Below are positions 18,474 through 27,392 of a stretch of 64,000 nt of DNA, in pieces; within the stretch, counting starts at the first letter, position 1; each line of letters opens with the position of its first letter. The DNA is taken from assembly GCA_009782875.1 (NCBI GenBank), contig WRIE01000002.1, positions 1 to 64,000 on the forward strand, in the 5' to 3' direction. The notes under the pieces were generated by a model. The model was not told the DNA's origin. It did not search any database and saw only the letters and a list, made by a program, of their open reading frames with translations. This DNA comes from Eubacteriaceae bacterium (GTDB taxonomy: Bacteria; Bacillota; Clostridia; Eubacteriales; Anaerofustaceae). A program made the translations under genes and the position numbers.

Positions 18474-19168
18474 TCGATCTCAGAGATAAGAGTGGGGCTT
18501 TGGTTTATTGACGCGCTTTGCACCTTTCCGCTCCGGAACCGGACCACCCTGTCACCCATAGGGGCCAAGGCAGAGTTGTGTGTAATAATCAACACAGTAA
18601 TCTTGTCCTTGCGGCAAGTATCTTGCAGAAGCTGAAGTATTTGTTTGCCCGTGTTGTAGTCCAATGCGCCGGTAGGCTCATCGCATAAAAGGAGTTTGGG
18701 GTTTTTTGCAATAGCCCGGGCGATGGAGACCCTCTGCTGCTCGCCTCCGGAGAGTTGGGCGGGGAAATTGTCTTTTCGGTTTGAAAGCCCAACTTTGGCT
18801 AAAATTTCAACAGCATCCAAGGAATCCGGCCGGATCTGGGCGGCAAGCTCCACATTTTCAAGGGCTGTCAAATTCGGCACCAAGTTGTAAAATTGGAAAA
18901 CAAAGCCGATATCCAGCCTTCGGTAATTCACCAGCTGTTTTTGGCTATATCCGCTTACCAGCTCGCCGTCTACAAGGACTTGCCCAGAGGTTGGAATGTC
19001 CATGCCGCCAAGGATATTTAGCGCAGTTGTTTTTCCTGCCCCGGATGGGCCTACAATGATAGCAAGCTCGCCTTTCTCAATAGAAAAGCTAGCCCCGTCC
19101 AAAGCCCTGATTGCAAGCTCGCCTGTGCTGTATTCTTTCACAACATTGTCAAATTCAATATAAGCCAT
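18467..19168 (-). CDS. LolD/MacB-type ABC ATP-binding protein
   Basis: The 233-residue ATPase has Walker [21 protein letters not shown]-loop [10 protein letters not shown], signature [16 protein letters not shown], Walker [13 protein letters not shown] and the switch His in [10 protein letters not shown]. These are the motifs of the MacB/LolD/FtsE class that drives FtsX-fold permeases. AAAGGA precedes the ATG. It is translationally coupled to the 1202-residue permease downstream. No periplasmic adaptor is expected in a monoderm; the pair may export or sense peptides or lipids at the cell surface. Confidence 0.92.
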   Translation of the reverse strand: MAYIEFDNVVKEYSTGELAIRALDGASFSIEKGELAIIVGPSGAGKTTALNILGGMDIPTSGQVLVDGELVSGYSQKQLVNYRRLDIGFVFQFYNLVPNLTALENVELAAQIRPDSLDAVEILAKVGLSNRKDNFPAQLSGGEQQRVSIARAIAKNPKLLLCDEPTGALDYNTGKQILQLLQDTCRKDKITVLIITHNSALAPMGDRVVRFRSGKVQSASINQSPTLISEIEW

Positions 19169-19272
19169 TGGAAATCCTTTTGCGAAATTGGGATTGGTGT
19201 GTTAACGCCTTATGTACTATAGTATCAAGTCATATTTTGAATAATTTTGGAATGAAATAATCTCTGATTTTA

Positions 19273-19526
19273 TCATTCCAAACGGTTCAATGAACCGCTG
19301 CTGAAACAGGGTTTCTCCAACCCTCTATCTGTTGGATTGAAGCATCGCGGGCTGCTTTCCTGACAAGTCGCCCTCTCCTCTTTTCCAATGAAAGCCTGCC
19401 TAACATGGTATATGGCACAATTATAAAGGTTTTTAGCCTTGAAACAAAAAAACATCGGGCATTTGGCAATAAGTATTGGATGGCTTGATTATTGTCTGTT
19501 GTTTTCCTTGCCGCTATCATCTTCAA
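19273..19526 (-). pseudogene. TnpB (IS605 OrfB) N-terminal remnant
   Basis: Two overlapping minus-strand frames together read like the start of a TnpB. The first carries RKTTDNNQAIQYLLPNAR; the second continues with CFKAKNLYNCAIYHVRQAFI. The latter is very close to the conserved KNLYN-x-YxxRQ-F segment near the N-terminus of IS605-type TnpB, the RNA-guided nuclease relatives of Cas12. The rest of the protein, with its RuvC residues and zinc finger, is missing. A frameshift and truncation make this a relic. No guide-RNA region could be identified. Confidence 0.55.
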
Positions 19527-19864
19527 CTGATACTTTGTCTTGCATATAGTTTGTATATGTTTTCATCGGGCAGCTATGCAATTATTTAATCTTGCCCAAA
19601 ACTTTTAATTTTTGGGAAATTGTTTTTGCCCTAGATAAGCAAGCTTGCATTTTCAACATAAAGCTTGCCCAGTCTAAATTGCTAATAGCAAGCTCTCTGC
19701 GCTAATTCTTTGCCACATTGTCAAGCACATTTAATCGATTGGCAATCCTTCTCAAACTTGGGATCGATATATTTTGTATTATAATAGGGATTAGTGCCAA
19801 GGGTAACCTTGTAGTGGTTTCTTAATACCCCCAAAAAAATAATCAATGTAATGGAGATATCGTC
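19527..19864. other. Intergenic with a probable promoter for the DUF362 gene
   Basis: TTGGGA, a 16-base spacer and TATAAT end near 19782, about 80 bases before the next gene. Nothing else is recognised. Confidence 0.4.
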
Positions 19865-20995
19865 TTGCCAATGTCAAAAGTAGCCCTGATCAGATGTGAA
19901 AGCTATGATTCCGAGGAAGTAAAGGCTGCCGTCAAAAGAGGGATAGATTTATTAGGCGGAGCAAACCAATTTGTTTCACCTGGCGAAAAAATCCTGCTCA
20001 AACCCAACTGGATAATGGCAGTAAGCCCTGAAAGATGCGCGACAACCCATCCGGCTATATTTGGCGCCGTGTGCGAGGTGTTCCAGGAAGCAGGGGCAGT
20101 TCTTTCCTACGGCGATTCCCCTGGGAGGGGGACAGAAGAGAACGAGACTATGGAAGCTGCCCGGGAGACTGGTTTTTTGCATGTCGCCGAAAAACTTGGT
20201 ATCCCGATCGCAGATTTTTTACACGGGCGGATGTTGGATACTGGGACCAACGAGTTCTATATAGCAAACGCTGCGCTTGACAGCGATGGCATCATCAGCC
20301 TGCCCAAGTTGAAAACACAAGGGTTTTTAAAGCTTACAGGAGCTGTCAAAAACCAATTTGGATGCATTCCGGGAAGGCGCAAAGGCGCCTACCACATGCA
20401 GCTTCCAAAACCTGCAGATTTTGCCCGCATGCTTGTAGATTTGGACAAGTTCCTAAAACCGCGCCTTTATGTAATGGACGGGATAATGGCAATGGAAGGA
20501 AATGGCCCAATGAATGGCGATGCCAAGAAGATGGACACAATCCTGCTCTCTTCCGACCCAATCGCGCTTGACGCCACAGTGGCGCGCTTGGTTGATGTAA
20601 ACCCGGAATACTGCTATACAGTGACAATGGGGATGCAAGCAGGGCATGGGACATATCTGGAATCAGAAATCGCCCTTTTGGGCGACCCGATGGAAAGCCT
20701 CATTTCCACTAGCTTTAATATAGACCGCAACCCCATCAGCAATGTCAGGGGCAGGGGAGTGTTCTCTTTTGGCAATGACGCAGGGGTTCCACGCCCGTAT
20801 ATCGAGGAGATGTCTTGCGAGCGCTGCGGCATCTGTATCGAGATGTGCCCGTTGTCCCCTAAAGCCTTGGACTGGGGGGGCGAAGGGGATGCCGAGCCGC
20901 CGGAATACGATTATGCCCGGTGTATCCGCTGCTTCTGCTGCCAAGAGATGTGCCCCCACGGGGCAGTATTGATCCAAGAGCCAAGGGGAATGTAG
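19865..20995 (+). CDS. DUF362 protein with two C-terminal 4Fe-4S clusters
   Basis: The 376-residue protein has an N-terminal DUF362 domain (ILLKPNW, then CATTHPAIFGAVCEVFQEAG, and YGDSPGRG, and SLPKLKTQGFLKLTGAVKNQ). It ends in a ferredoxin module with two cluster motifs: CERCGICIEMCPLSP and CIRCFCCQEMCPHGA. It is probably a cytoplasmic iron-sulfur oxidoreductase or electron carrier; DUF362 proteins have no agreed reaction. The TTG has GGAG at 8 bases; an ATG two codons later is the alternative start. A degraded copy of part of the gene lies directly behind it. Confidence 0.88.
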   Translation: MPMSKVALIRCESYDSEEVKAAVKRGIDLLGGANQFVSPGEKILLKPNWIMAVSPERCATTHPAIFGAVCEVFQEAGAVLSYGDSPGRGTEENETMEAARETGFLHVAEKLGIPIADFLHGRMLDTGTNEFYIANAALDSDGIISLPKLKTQGFLKLTGAVKNQFGCIPGRRKGAYHMQLPKPADFARMLVDLDKFLKPRLYVMDGIMAMEGNGPMNGDAKKMDTILLSSDPIALDATVARLVDVNPEYCYTVTMGMQAGHGTYLESEIALLGDPMESLISTSFNIDRNPISNVRGRGVFSFGNDAGVPRPYIEEMSCERCGICIEMCPLSPKALDWGGEGDAEPPEYDYARCIRCFCCQEMCPHGAVLIQEPRGM

Positions 20996-21014
20996 GGAAG
21001 AGGCATTTATATAT

Positions 21015-21201
21015 GTTGACAGTGTCGCGTTTGTAAACCTAGATACTGCTATCGAGTGGACATTTGGTTGCCGGCTGGACATAAGACAAATCTGGAACTC
21101 AGTATCATTGGAGCAATGAAAGTGGAAACCGTAAAACGTGAAGTCTTCTGCGAGATGAATCCAGCTGCGAAGAAAAAACAGATAAACCAGGGATTGAAGT
21201 G
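21015..21201 (+). pseudogene. Degraded partial copy of the DUF362 gene
   Basis: One frame here reads PRYCYRVDIWLPAGHKTNLE then LSIIGAMKVETVKREVF. It aligns without gaps to PEYCYTVTMGMQAGHGTYLE and SEIALLGDPMESLISTSF of the intact gene (about residues 244-280). The DNA is similar too (GATACTGCTATCGAGTG against AATACTGCTATACAGTG). The flanks of the domain, including both iron-sulfur motifs, are absent. It is the relic of a tandem paralogue or partial duplication. Confidence 0.6.
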
Positions 21202-21675
21202 AAAAAAAGCGATGCTTTTCTACAGAAAATCTGGGGCTGCGGTTTTGGCGCTACAGGCAGGTGTGGAAGGCTTGCCTGTAGAAGGGCTGATTTTTTGTGC
21301 TATCCAGTGCTGCGGCTAAGTGTATAGCGATTTTTCATTTTCGGCTACAGCGCAGAGGATTTCCTTTTCCCAGCAGGCAAGAGTCTGGTTTTTGAAGGAG
21401 TAGACAATCAATGAAAGTAAAAATGTCTCTAATAATAGTTGCAAGCCAAATATTCGAAGCTGGCATCTTGGCAAAATCGCGTTTGTTTTGACTGGAGGCA
21501 TAAATCTTAAAAAAGCACGCCTTTGTCCGTTACGCCGAAAGACGAGATCCAGATTATGCTTTTAAGCTTATTAGCGGCAAAGAAAAAACTGTTCACAAAA
21601 AGCGCCACGTTATCCGCTTTTTGTGTCATGCATTTGAAGGGAGATATGCAAAATATGCAGAAAAAGGGACTCGCT

Positions 21676-23115
21676 ATGAAACAAAATCTCATTTTTTTCC
21701 TGTGCGCCGCCATCGTTATGATTGGGCTGTTATCTGCTTGCGGCAGAGTGGAAAAGTCGAATGGATCGCCAGGGCAACCCGATGCCCCACCAACAGGTTC
21801 CTACTGGAAAGCGGTAGAATTCATAGGTGAAGGCGCATCGGACGAGTTTTGGTCTGATTTGTTTCTTTGGGAAGACGGTTCCGGGTATTTGCGCGTAAGC
21901 CAGGCAACCCAAGAGAGCAATTACTGGGGAATGCGGGATGTCTCTGGCTGCGATTGGACCGACAATGGTGGGACGCTTACGCTGACACAGCCCGCTCCGT
22001 TGTCCGATGTGATATGCACTGGGGTTTTTGAGGAGGGCCGTTTGACGATAGAATACAAAGGTTTTTGGGGAAACGGCCCTCTAACAATTGTCATGGAACA
22101 GGCCCAAATGCCCCCTTACGGCGCGCAATGGGAGCTTCCCGAACTGTACGGCACATGGAGGATGGCCTCATATGCTGACAGCAGCGGCACTATATTAGCG
22201 AACGGGCCGGATGGCGGCTTTGGTTCGGAAATAATCGTGCATCCTACTGGCAGTGTTGATATAAAGCTGGTAGACAACGATTTGGGGGAAATGGAACATA
22301 ACATGTTGATAGGGGGGGGCAAACCAGACTCCAGCATAGATGATGACGGCGAGGCCAAGTGGTATTTATACCAGAGCGGCCCCATTTGGGAAGGCTGCAA
22401 GAACGAGGCTTGGCACATAGAGTTAAGCTACTATGATGACCCGCAAGACCAGGGCCAGCTCTGGTTCATTACATACGATGGAGGCAGGCTGCTGCTAAAT
22501 AAGACCAGTGGGGGTGGAATAGACGCCTGGCCTTCGGCATTTAGGGCTGAATTCGAGTATGCGGGCAATGTCTCGGAATATGATTTCCTGGAGACTGCCA
22601 ATTCCAAGAAGCTTGGATACAATAGGCTAATCGCCCTTTACCAGGACTTGGCCTCTACTAGAGGCGAGGCATGGGATGCGGCGGAAAGGCTTTCTGGCAT
22701 TATCGCGGAAGAATTGGATATAGATGACGAACAGCGGCTATATGAGCTTAATTGCTCGCTCTTTGAAATGCAGGGCAGTTTTGGATACGCGATACATGAT
22801 GTAAACAGTGATGGCATTCCAGAGCTATTCTTGCTTTCAGAAAATAATTACGACATCCATGCCGTCTACACACTGGTTGATAGCAAGCCAGCCTTGGTTG
22901 GCGCATATTGGTCAAGGAACCGCTGCGCCATCGACAAGGACGGGGTTATCTATGTCAGCGGCAGCAACGGCGCGGATGACAGCTTTTCCGCATCCTGGTC
23001 GCTGGTCCAGGGAAGCAGCGAGCTCCAGTTGGTCCAAGTTTTTGACGGCGCTTACCCTGTCTACCCGGACAATCCAACAAAGGATGCGGGATTGGATTTT
23101 ATCCCATTAAAGTAA
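21676..23115 (+). CDS. Lipoprotein with two beta-rich lipocalin-like halves and a Ca-binding-like loop
   Basis: About 479 residues from the ATG that opens a lipoprotein signal (MKQNLIFFLCAAIVMIGLLS, then ACGRVEK): the lipobox LLSAC should be lipidated at Cys. The mature part holds two beta-rich stretches of similar design (SGYLRVSQATQESNYWGMRD and GSVDIKLVDNDLGEMEHNML), reminiscent of lipocalin-like domains of Firmicute lipoproteins. Near residue 375 DVNSDGIPELFLL has the DxNxDG calcium-loop pattern of FG-GAP/VCBS-type repeats. It sits outside the membrane; function unknown. The frame is open a further 51 codons upstream, but the signal peptide and AAGGGA support the chosen start. Confidence 0.75.
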   Translation: MKQNLIFFLCAAIVMIGLLSACGRVEKSNGSPGQPDAPPTGSYWKAVEFIGEGASDEFWSDLFLWEDGSGYLRVSQATQESNYWGMRDVSGCDWTDNGGTLTLTQPAPLSDVICTGVFEEGRLTIEYKGFWGNGPLTIVMEQAQMPPYGAQWELPELYGTWRMASYADSSGTILANGPDGGFGSEIIVHPTGSVDIKLVDNDLGEMEHNMLIGGGKPDSSIDDDGEAKWYLYQSGPIWEGCKNEAWHIELSYYDDPQDQGQLWFITYDGGRLLLNKTSGGGIDAWPSAFRAEFEYAGNVSEYDFLETANSKKLGYNRLIALYQDLASTRGEAWDAAERLSGIIAEELDIDDEQRLYELNCSLFEMQGSFGYAIHDVNSDGIPELFLLSENNYDIHAVYTLVDSKPALVGAYWSRNRCAIDKDGVIYVSGSNGADDSFSASWSLVQGSSELQLVQVFDGAYPVYPDNPTKDAGLDFIPLK

Positions 23116-23448
23116 AGGGCTTGCAAAAAAAATTTGGAGCAAACAAATCCGGCACAACGCGTGAAACTGCTGTGCCGGATGGAAATTATGCTTGAGACGG
23201 CAGATTGGAACTATCCATAATAACAACTGGGCTCTCAGCTGCGCTTGGTGTCAAAACCGGGCGCAAGAGGACCTAGCTGCTGTCCCTGTTCTGGGCCGCA
23301 GTTGCCATATAGCGCCGCGGCAGCTGAAGCTTCCCTATCCAATCAGTCCAACCCGTTCAATCCGGCTAGGTTAGCTTAGGAGCAGAAAGGATAGGATTAG
23401 CGGCTTTTTTTGATAAAATTATTAGCATATATTTATTTAAGGTTTTTT

Positions 23449-24414
23449 ATGGCTCTGCAAGATAACAACCACCAATACAACCGGATTTTCACCGCAGCAA
23501 GCCTGTTTTGTGGAGCTGGAGGGCTCGACATGGGATTCGAGCAAGCCGGCTTTAATGCCTTATGGGCAAACGACAACGATAAAAACTCCTGTGAAACCCA
23601 TAAGGGATGGAGCAATGCAAACGTGGTATGTTGTGATGTGGCGAAAATCGATCCTGGCCAAATCCCTGATACTGATATCATTCTTGGCGGCTTTCCATGC
23701 CAAGGGTTCAGCTTGTCAGGTCCCAGGAAAGTGGATGACAGCAGAAACAGGCTTTATAAAGAGTATGTGAGGCTTGTCAACGCCAAACGCCCTGCCGCTT
23801 TTATCGGCGAGAATGTCAAGGGGCTATTGTCGTTGGCGAATGGCGCTTTTTTGGAAGCGATAGTGGACGAGTTCTCTGGCTGCGGCTACAACGTCTTTTT
23901 CCAAGCGGTCAACGCCAGAGACTTCGCCGTGCCCCAAGACCGCCAGCGCGTGATAATCACCGGATTTAGAAAGGATTTGAAAATATCAAGTTTCACGATA
24001 CCTTCCCTGGAGAGGGATTTGGTGGACTTGTCGGATGCCTTAAAAGCCCTTGGCGAGCCGGCTGAAGACGAAATATGCACTGAGCCTTTCTCTTCACGCT
24101 ATATGTCAAGAAACCGCAAACGGAGATGGAACCAAGTGTCATTCACAATTCCGGCTATGGCAAAGCAAGTCACGCTGCATCCCAGTTCCCCTGATATGGT
24201 CAAGTTAAGCAGGGATGAGTGGGTATTCGGTGAAGACTCCCCCACACGCCGCCTTAGCTACCGGGAATGCGCTGCAATACAGACATTTCCTCCAGATATG
24301 GAGTTTGTCGGCAACCTCGCCAGCAAGTACAAGCAGATTGGAAATGCTGTCCCTGTAGCTCTGGCTAGAAACATAGCCTATGCTGTGCGCAAGGAGCTTG
24401 AAACAAAAATATGA
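23449..24414 (+). CDS. DNA cytosine-C5 methyltransferase, M.HaeIII-like
   Basis: The 321-residue protein has all the catalytic motifs: AASLFCGAGGLDMGFEQAGF (SAM), GGFPCQGFSLSG with the catalytic PC, FIGENVKGLL, and VPQDRQRVIITGFRKDL (QxRxR), ending in YKQIGNAVPVALARNIA. The target recognition part SRYMSRNRKRRWNQVSFTIP and AKQVTLHPSSPDM closely matches the corresponding region of M.HaeIII, so the target is probably GGCC. AAGG lies 7 bases before the ATG. A HaeIII-like endonuclease relic follows in an ATGA overlap, showing this was a complete type II system. The methyltransferase itself looks intact. Confidence 0.92.
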   Translation: MALQDNNHQYNRIFTAASLFCGAGGLDMGFEQAGFNALWANDNDKNSCETHKGWSNANVVCCDVAKIDPGQIPDTDIILGGFPCQGFSLSGPRKVDDSRNRLYKEYVRLVNAKRPAAFIGENVKGLLSLANGAFLEAIVDEFSGCGYNVFFQAVNARDFAVPQDRQRVIITGFRKDLKISSFTIPSLERDLVDLSDALKALGEPAEDEICTEPFSSRYMSRNRKRRWNQVSFTIPAMAKQVTLHPSSPDMVKLSRDEWVFGEDSPTRRLSYRECAAIQTFPPDMEFVGNLASKYKQIGNAVPVALARNIAYAVRKELETKI

Positions 24415-25363
24415 GCGGGCATTCAAACTAAAAACGGCAAAGCTTATGAATATGCTTGCCTAAATTCCATATACGAGTCATTTTCATCTTCACACAGGTT
24501 TCCATACAGGAATCACCCCAACTCGAAACGGCAAGAACAGCGTTTTCCTCATCCTCCACACTACTGCAAACTACATTGAGAAAAGCGGCAGACGCGGCTA
24601 TCCGGGCAATCTCATGCTGGGAGCCCCAGCTGTCATTACCCAGCGGTTCTTTGAGCTTGGCAATCCAGACCGATTCGGTTGCCAAGCTGGGGATGTGAGG
24701 GATGTGGTATGTTCCAGGGATAAAAGCGGCTGGGAGATTGGGTTGTCTTGCAAACACAACCACCATGCTGTAAAGCACAGCCGCTTGTCAGCGACAATAG
24801 GCTTTGGATTTGACTGGTTCGGGATACCATGCTCAAATGAATATTTCAAGCAAATCCAGCCATTGTTTTCCAGTTGCAGGATTTAAGGGAGAAACCAGGC
24901 AACAGAGCTTTGTGGAAAGATATAGAGGATAAAAATGCAAGCTACTACATTCCGGTTCCAAGGTCTTTTATGGAAGAGCTAGCACGGCTCGATGCAAGAA
25001 ACAAGCAGGCGATACCTGCCAAGCTTATCTCCTGCCTCATGGGCAGGCATGGCTTCTACAAAGCCATCACAGACGACAGGCGGCAAACGACGAGAATTAA
25101 AGCCATAAACATCAATGGGGCCTCAACCGCATTGCTGGGAAAAACCGCCCAATTGCAATAGTCCCCAGACCAGGCTTCCCACGAAATTTTACAACATAGA
25201 TTTTAAAACGGTTCTGGCATGACTATTGAATTGGTTTGCGATGAGGGGTGGGCTATGTCAATGCGCATCCACAATGCAAGCTCGAGGGTAGAGCCATCAT
25301 TGAAGTTTGATGTCTATCTCGTTGCCAAAGAATATCCACAGCCAAATAGAGCCTTGGAGGTAG
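24411..25363 (+). pseudogene. HaeIII-like type II restriction endonuclease, inactivated by frameshifts
   Basis: At least four frames must be joined to recover one protein. It starts as ATG overlapping the methyltransferase stop, then NGKAYEYACLNSIYESFSS, SIQESPQLETARTAFSS with LRKAADAAIRAI, then GDVRDVVCSRDKSGWEIGLS and CKHNHHAVKHSRLS, then DIEDKNASYYIPV and IPAKLISCLMGRHGFYKAI, then TIELVCDEGWAMSMRIHNAS and SRVEPSLKFDV, ending SLPKNIHSQIEPW before a stop. The order and the KHNHHAVKHSRLS core match R.HaeIII, which cuts GGCC. Every step is a small indel, so the enzyme should be dead unless the sequence has errors. The partner methyltransferase remains open. Confidence 0.85.
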
Positions 25364-25828
25364 AGCTTGCTATGTGGTATATGGAAAATACCTATTTAGT
25401 AGTTTTCCGGCAGCGCCAGAGCAAACAGCGGCGGGTGCAAGGACGCTTATTTCTGAATAATACCCCAGTTATTGCCATTCATCTGCGAAACGCGCCAACT
25501 GCATAGGCCAAGCCAGCACCTGGATATAAATGCCAGCCTCGAAAAAAGCCTCTTCTATTCTCTCCAGCAATTTCAGGAAAGCTCCGCTTCTTGTCTTTGG
25601 AATCAAAGAAGATTCTCCCATTGTTGAATTAAAACTAAAAACCGCATAACATTCAGGCATAAATTGAATCGGTTCAAAGATTGCTGCTTGCCCACTTTAC
25701 AAGCTTTATCTTTGGTATAATGCAACGAAGCGTTTTCGTTGTTTAAAAGGCGGGCTTGGCAAGAATAACTTGGGCAAGGCTTGCTTTTTCATCTATGGCG
25801 TAGAGACATTTTAGCGGAGGCAACAAAA
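25364..25828. other. Intergenic with promoter and leader hairpin for the second symporter
   Basis: An extended -10 TTGGTATAAT ends at about 25721. A hairpin CAACGAA-GCGTT-TTCGTTG (25723-25741) lies at the expected start of the RNA. A 63-residue minus-strand frame at 25469-25660 has no ribosome binding site and no recognisable motif. Confidence 0.4.
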
Positions 25829-27256
25829 GTGGCAGAGAAACAACAAGAGCAAGGCAACGGAACCAACCTAGGCGGACTTATTCCCTGGATCTTTTTCTTC
25901 CAGACTTTTGCACGGAATTTCGGGCAAGTCACAACTAACCAATTTATGCAATTATTCATGACCGATTACGCAATGATGCAACCATTCGTATTGGCAACAG
26001 TACTAGCTGTTGGGCAAGTTATTGACAATGTTTTGTCATTCGTGGCAGGAGGGATTGTCCAAAAAGCAAACTTTAAAAGCGGTCCATACAGGACATGGAT
26101 TTTGATGAACGGCCCCCTGCTGACTTTAGGTGTTTTTTTGATATTTTTGAACCCCAATATTCCCCAAGCCGGGAAAATAGCAGTTTTTGTAATTGGCTAC
26201 CTGTTTAGAAATGTCCCCCAAAACTTCATAGCGACAGCCCAAAACACCCTTGTAAGCCAAGTAGCAGGCACCAACATGAATGGCCGTCTCACACTGACAT
26301 CAAGGTTGTCCCAAGGCTCAAACGCCTCTATGATTATCACCAACTTTGTCTCAATATACCTTATCAACTTTTTTAACAACTTGCTGGGAGTGGAGACCGG
26401 GAGGGGCTATTTGGTCGTGGGGGTGGGATACTGCTTAATCCAAACAGCATTCCAAGTTTGGGTCTACCGCGCATTGTCTCCATACGACCAATACGACCCG
26501 GATCTGAAAAAAGTCGAGAGCAGTTCTGTCAACACAAAAGTAAGCCATATGTACTTAGACACATTTAGAAATATCCAGGTTTGGATAGTCATATTGATGT
26601 ACACGATCCGCACAGTCGCATCCAGCACACTTGGGCCAATGACAGCCTACGTGTTCAGGTATTCCATCAATGATATCACTAGAATGTCGCCCAATGGGAC
26701 TGCTGGCTCTATAGCCGCCTTGGTTGTGTCGTTCCTCATCCCGCCAGTGGCAAAAAAACTTGGCAAAAAAATGTCCCAAATAACCGCTAACCTCCTTGTG
26801 GCAGCAGGTTATGTATTTATGGCAATGTTTGGGCATCAAAATCCTTTGGTCCTAATCACAGGCACTGTTTGGGTCAGCATGTCTTCAACGCTTAGCGCAG
26901 CTATCGGCATCAACAACTACAGTGACGCGGCAGAATACCAGCTTTGGAAAACAGGCAGGGATTCACGCCCATTTATTATGAGCTTGCATTCAATCACCTT
27001 AAAGATAGGCCGTACCCTGTCTTCATTTATAATCGCCGGTTTGCTTGTCTCCTGCGGATACCAAGCATTGGGGGCAGGAAAGGCAATAATCGACGCGCAA
27101 GTGCTTGTGCGCAACCTCTATGGTTTTATGGCAATCATGTACCTGTTGTCAGCAGTTGTAATGTCTTTCTTTGCTATTACTGATGAAAAGGCGAAAGAGT
27201 ATGCTGAAGAAAACAGGCGCAGGGAACAAGAAGCCAGGGCAGCAATAGTGCAGTAA
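25829..27256 (+). CDS. GPH/MelB-type MFS sugar:cation symporter
   Basis: The 475-residue paralogue of the first symporter has about twelve helices. Shared landmarks are PWIFFFQTFARNFGQ at helix 1, LFMTDYAMMQ, the DNVLSFVAGGIVQKA segment, FLNPNIPQAG and SDAAEYQLWKTGRDSRPFIM. The last corresponds to LDIAEIQLYESGKDLRPFYM in the first copy and is conserved in the family's second half. It should import a sugar or glycoside with a cation. The GTG has GCGGAGG at 8 bases, which decides the start over an upstream TTG. Its C-terminus is charged and cytoplasmic. It is monocistronic. Confidence 0.88.
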   Translation: MAEKQQEQGNGTNLGGLIPWIFFFQTFARNFGQVTTNQFMQLFMTDYAMMQPFVLATVLAVGQVIDNVLSFVAGGIVQKANFKSGPYRTWILMNGPLLTLGVFLIFLNPNIPQAGKIAVFVIGYLFRNVPQNFIATAQNTLVSQVAGTNMNGRLTLTSRLSQGSNASMIITNFVSIYLINFFNNLLGVETGRGYLVVGVGYCLIQTAFQVWVYRALSPYDQYDPDLKKVESSSVNTKVSHMYLDTFRNIQVWIVILMYTIRTVASSTLGPMTAYVFRYSINDITRMSPNGTAGSIAALVVSFLIPPVAKKLGKKMSQITANLLVAAGYVFMAMFGHQNPLVLITGTVWVSMSSTLSAAIGINNYSDAAEYQLWKTGRDSRPFIMSLHSITLKIGRTLSSFIIAGLLVSCGYQALGAGKAIIDAQVLVRNLYGFMAIMYLLSAVVMSFFAITDEKAKEYAEENRRREQEARAAIVQ

Positions 27257-27333
27257 CCAACACTAAAAAAGAGGGGGATCATAGACATCGTAAACCTCGC
27301 TTTTTTCTTTGCAAAGCGTGCATTTCTCTTCTT

Positions 27334-27372
27334 GCAACCCACTTGGGCATCCAAGCAAGCCGAGTGGGTTGC
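27334..27372. terminator. Bidirectional terminator between convergent genes
   Basis: GCAACCCACT and AGTGGGTTGC form a 10-bp perfect stem, followed by TGCCAGTTTTT on the plus strand, between the symporter and the HipA-like gene. Confidence 0.7.
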
Positions 27373-27392
27373 TGCCAGTTTTTCAAGCCATG

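Noticed and set aside
19273-19526. RNA-guided TnpB system with omega RNA
   Set aside because: Only an N-terminal shred of TnpB remains, without RuvC residues or a recognisable right end, so no active system is present.
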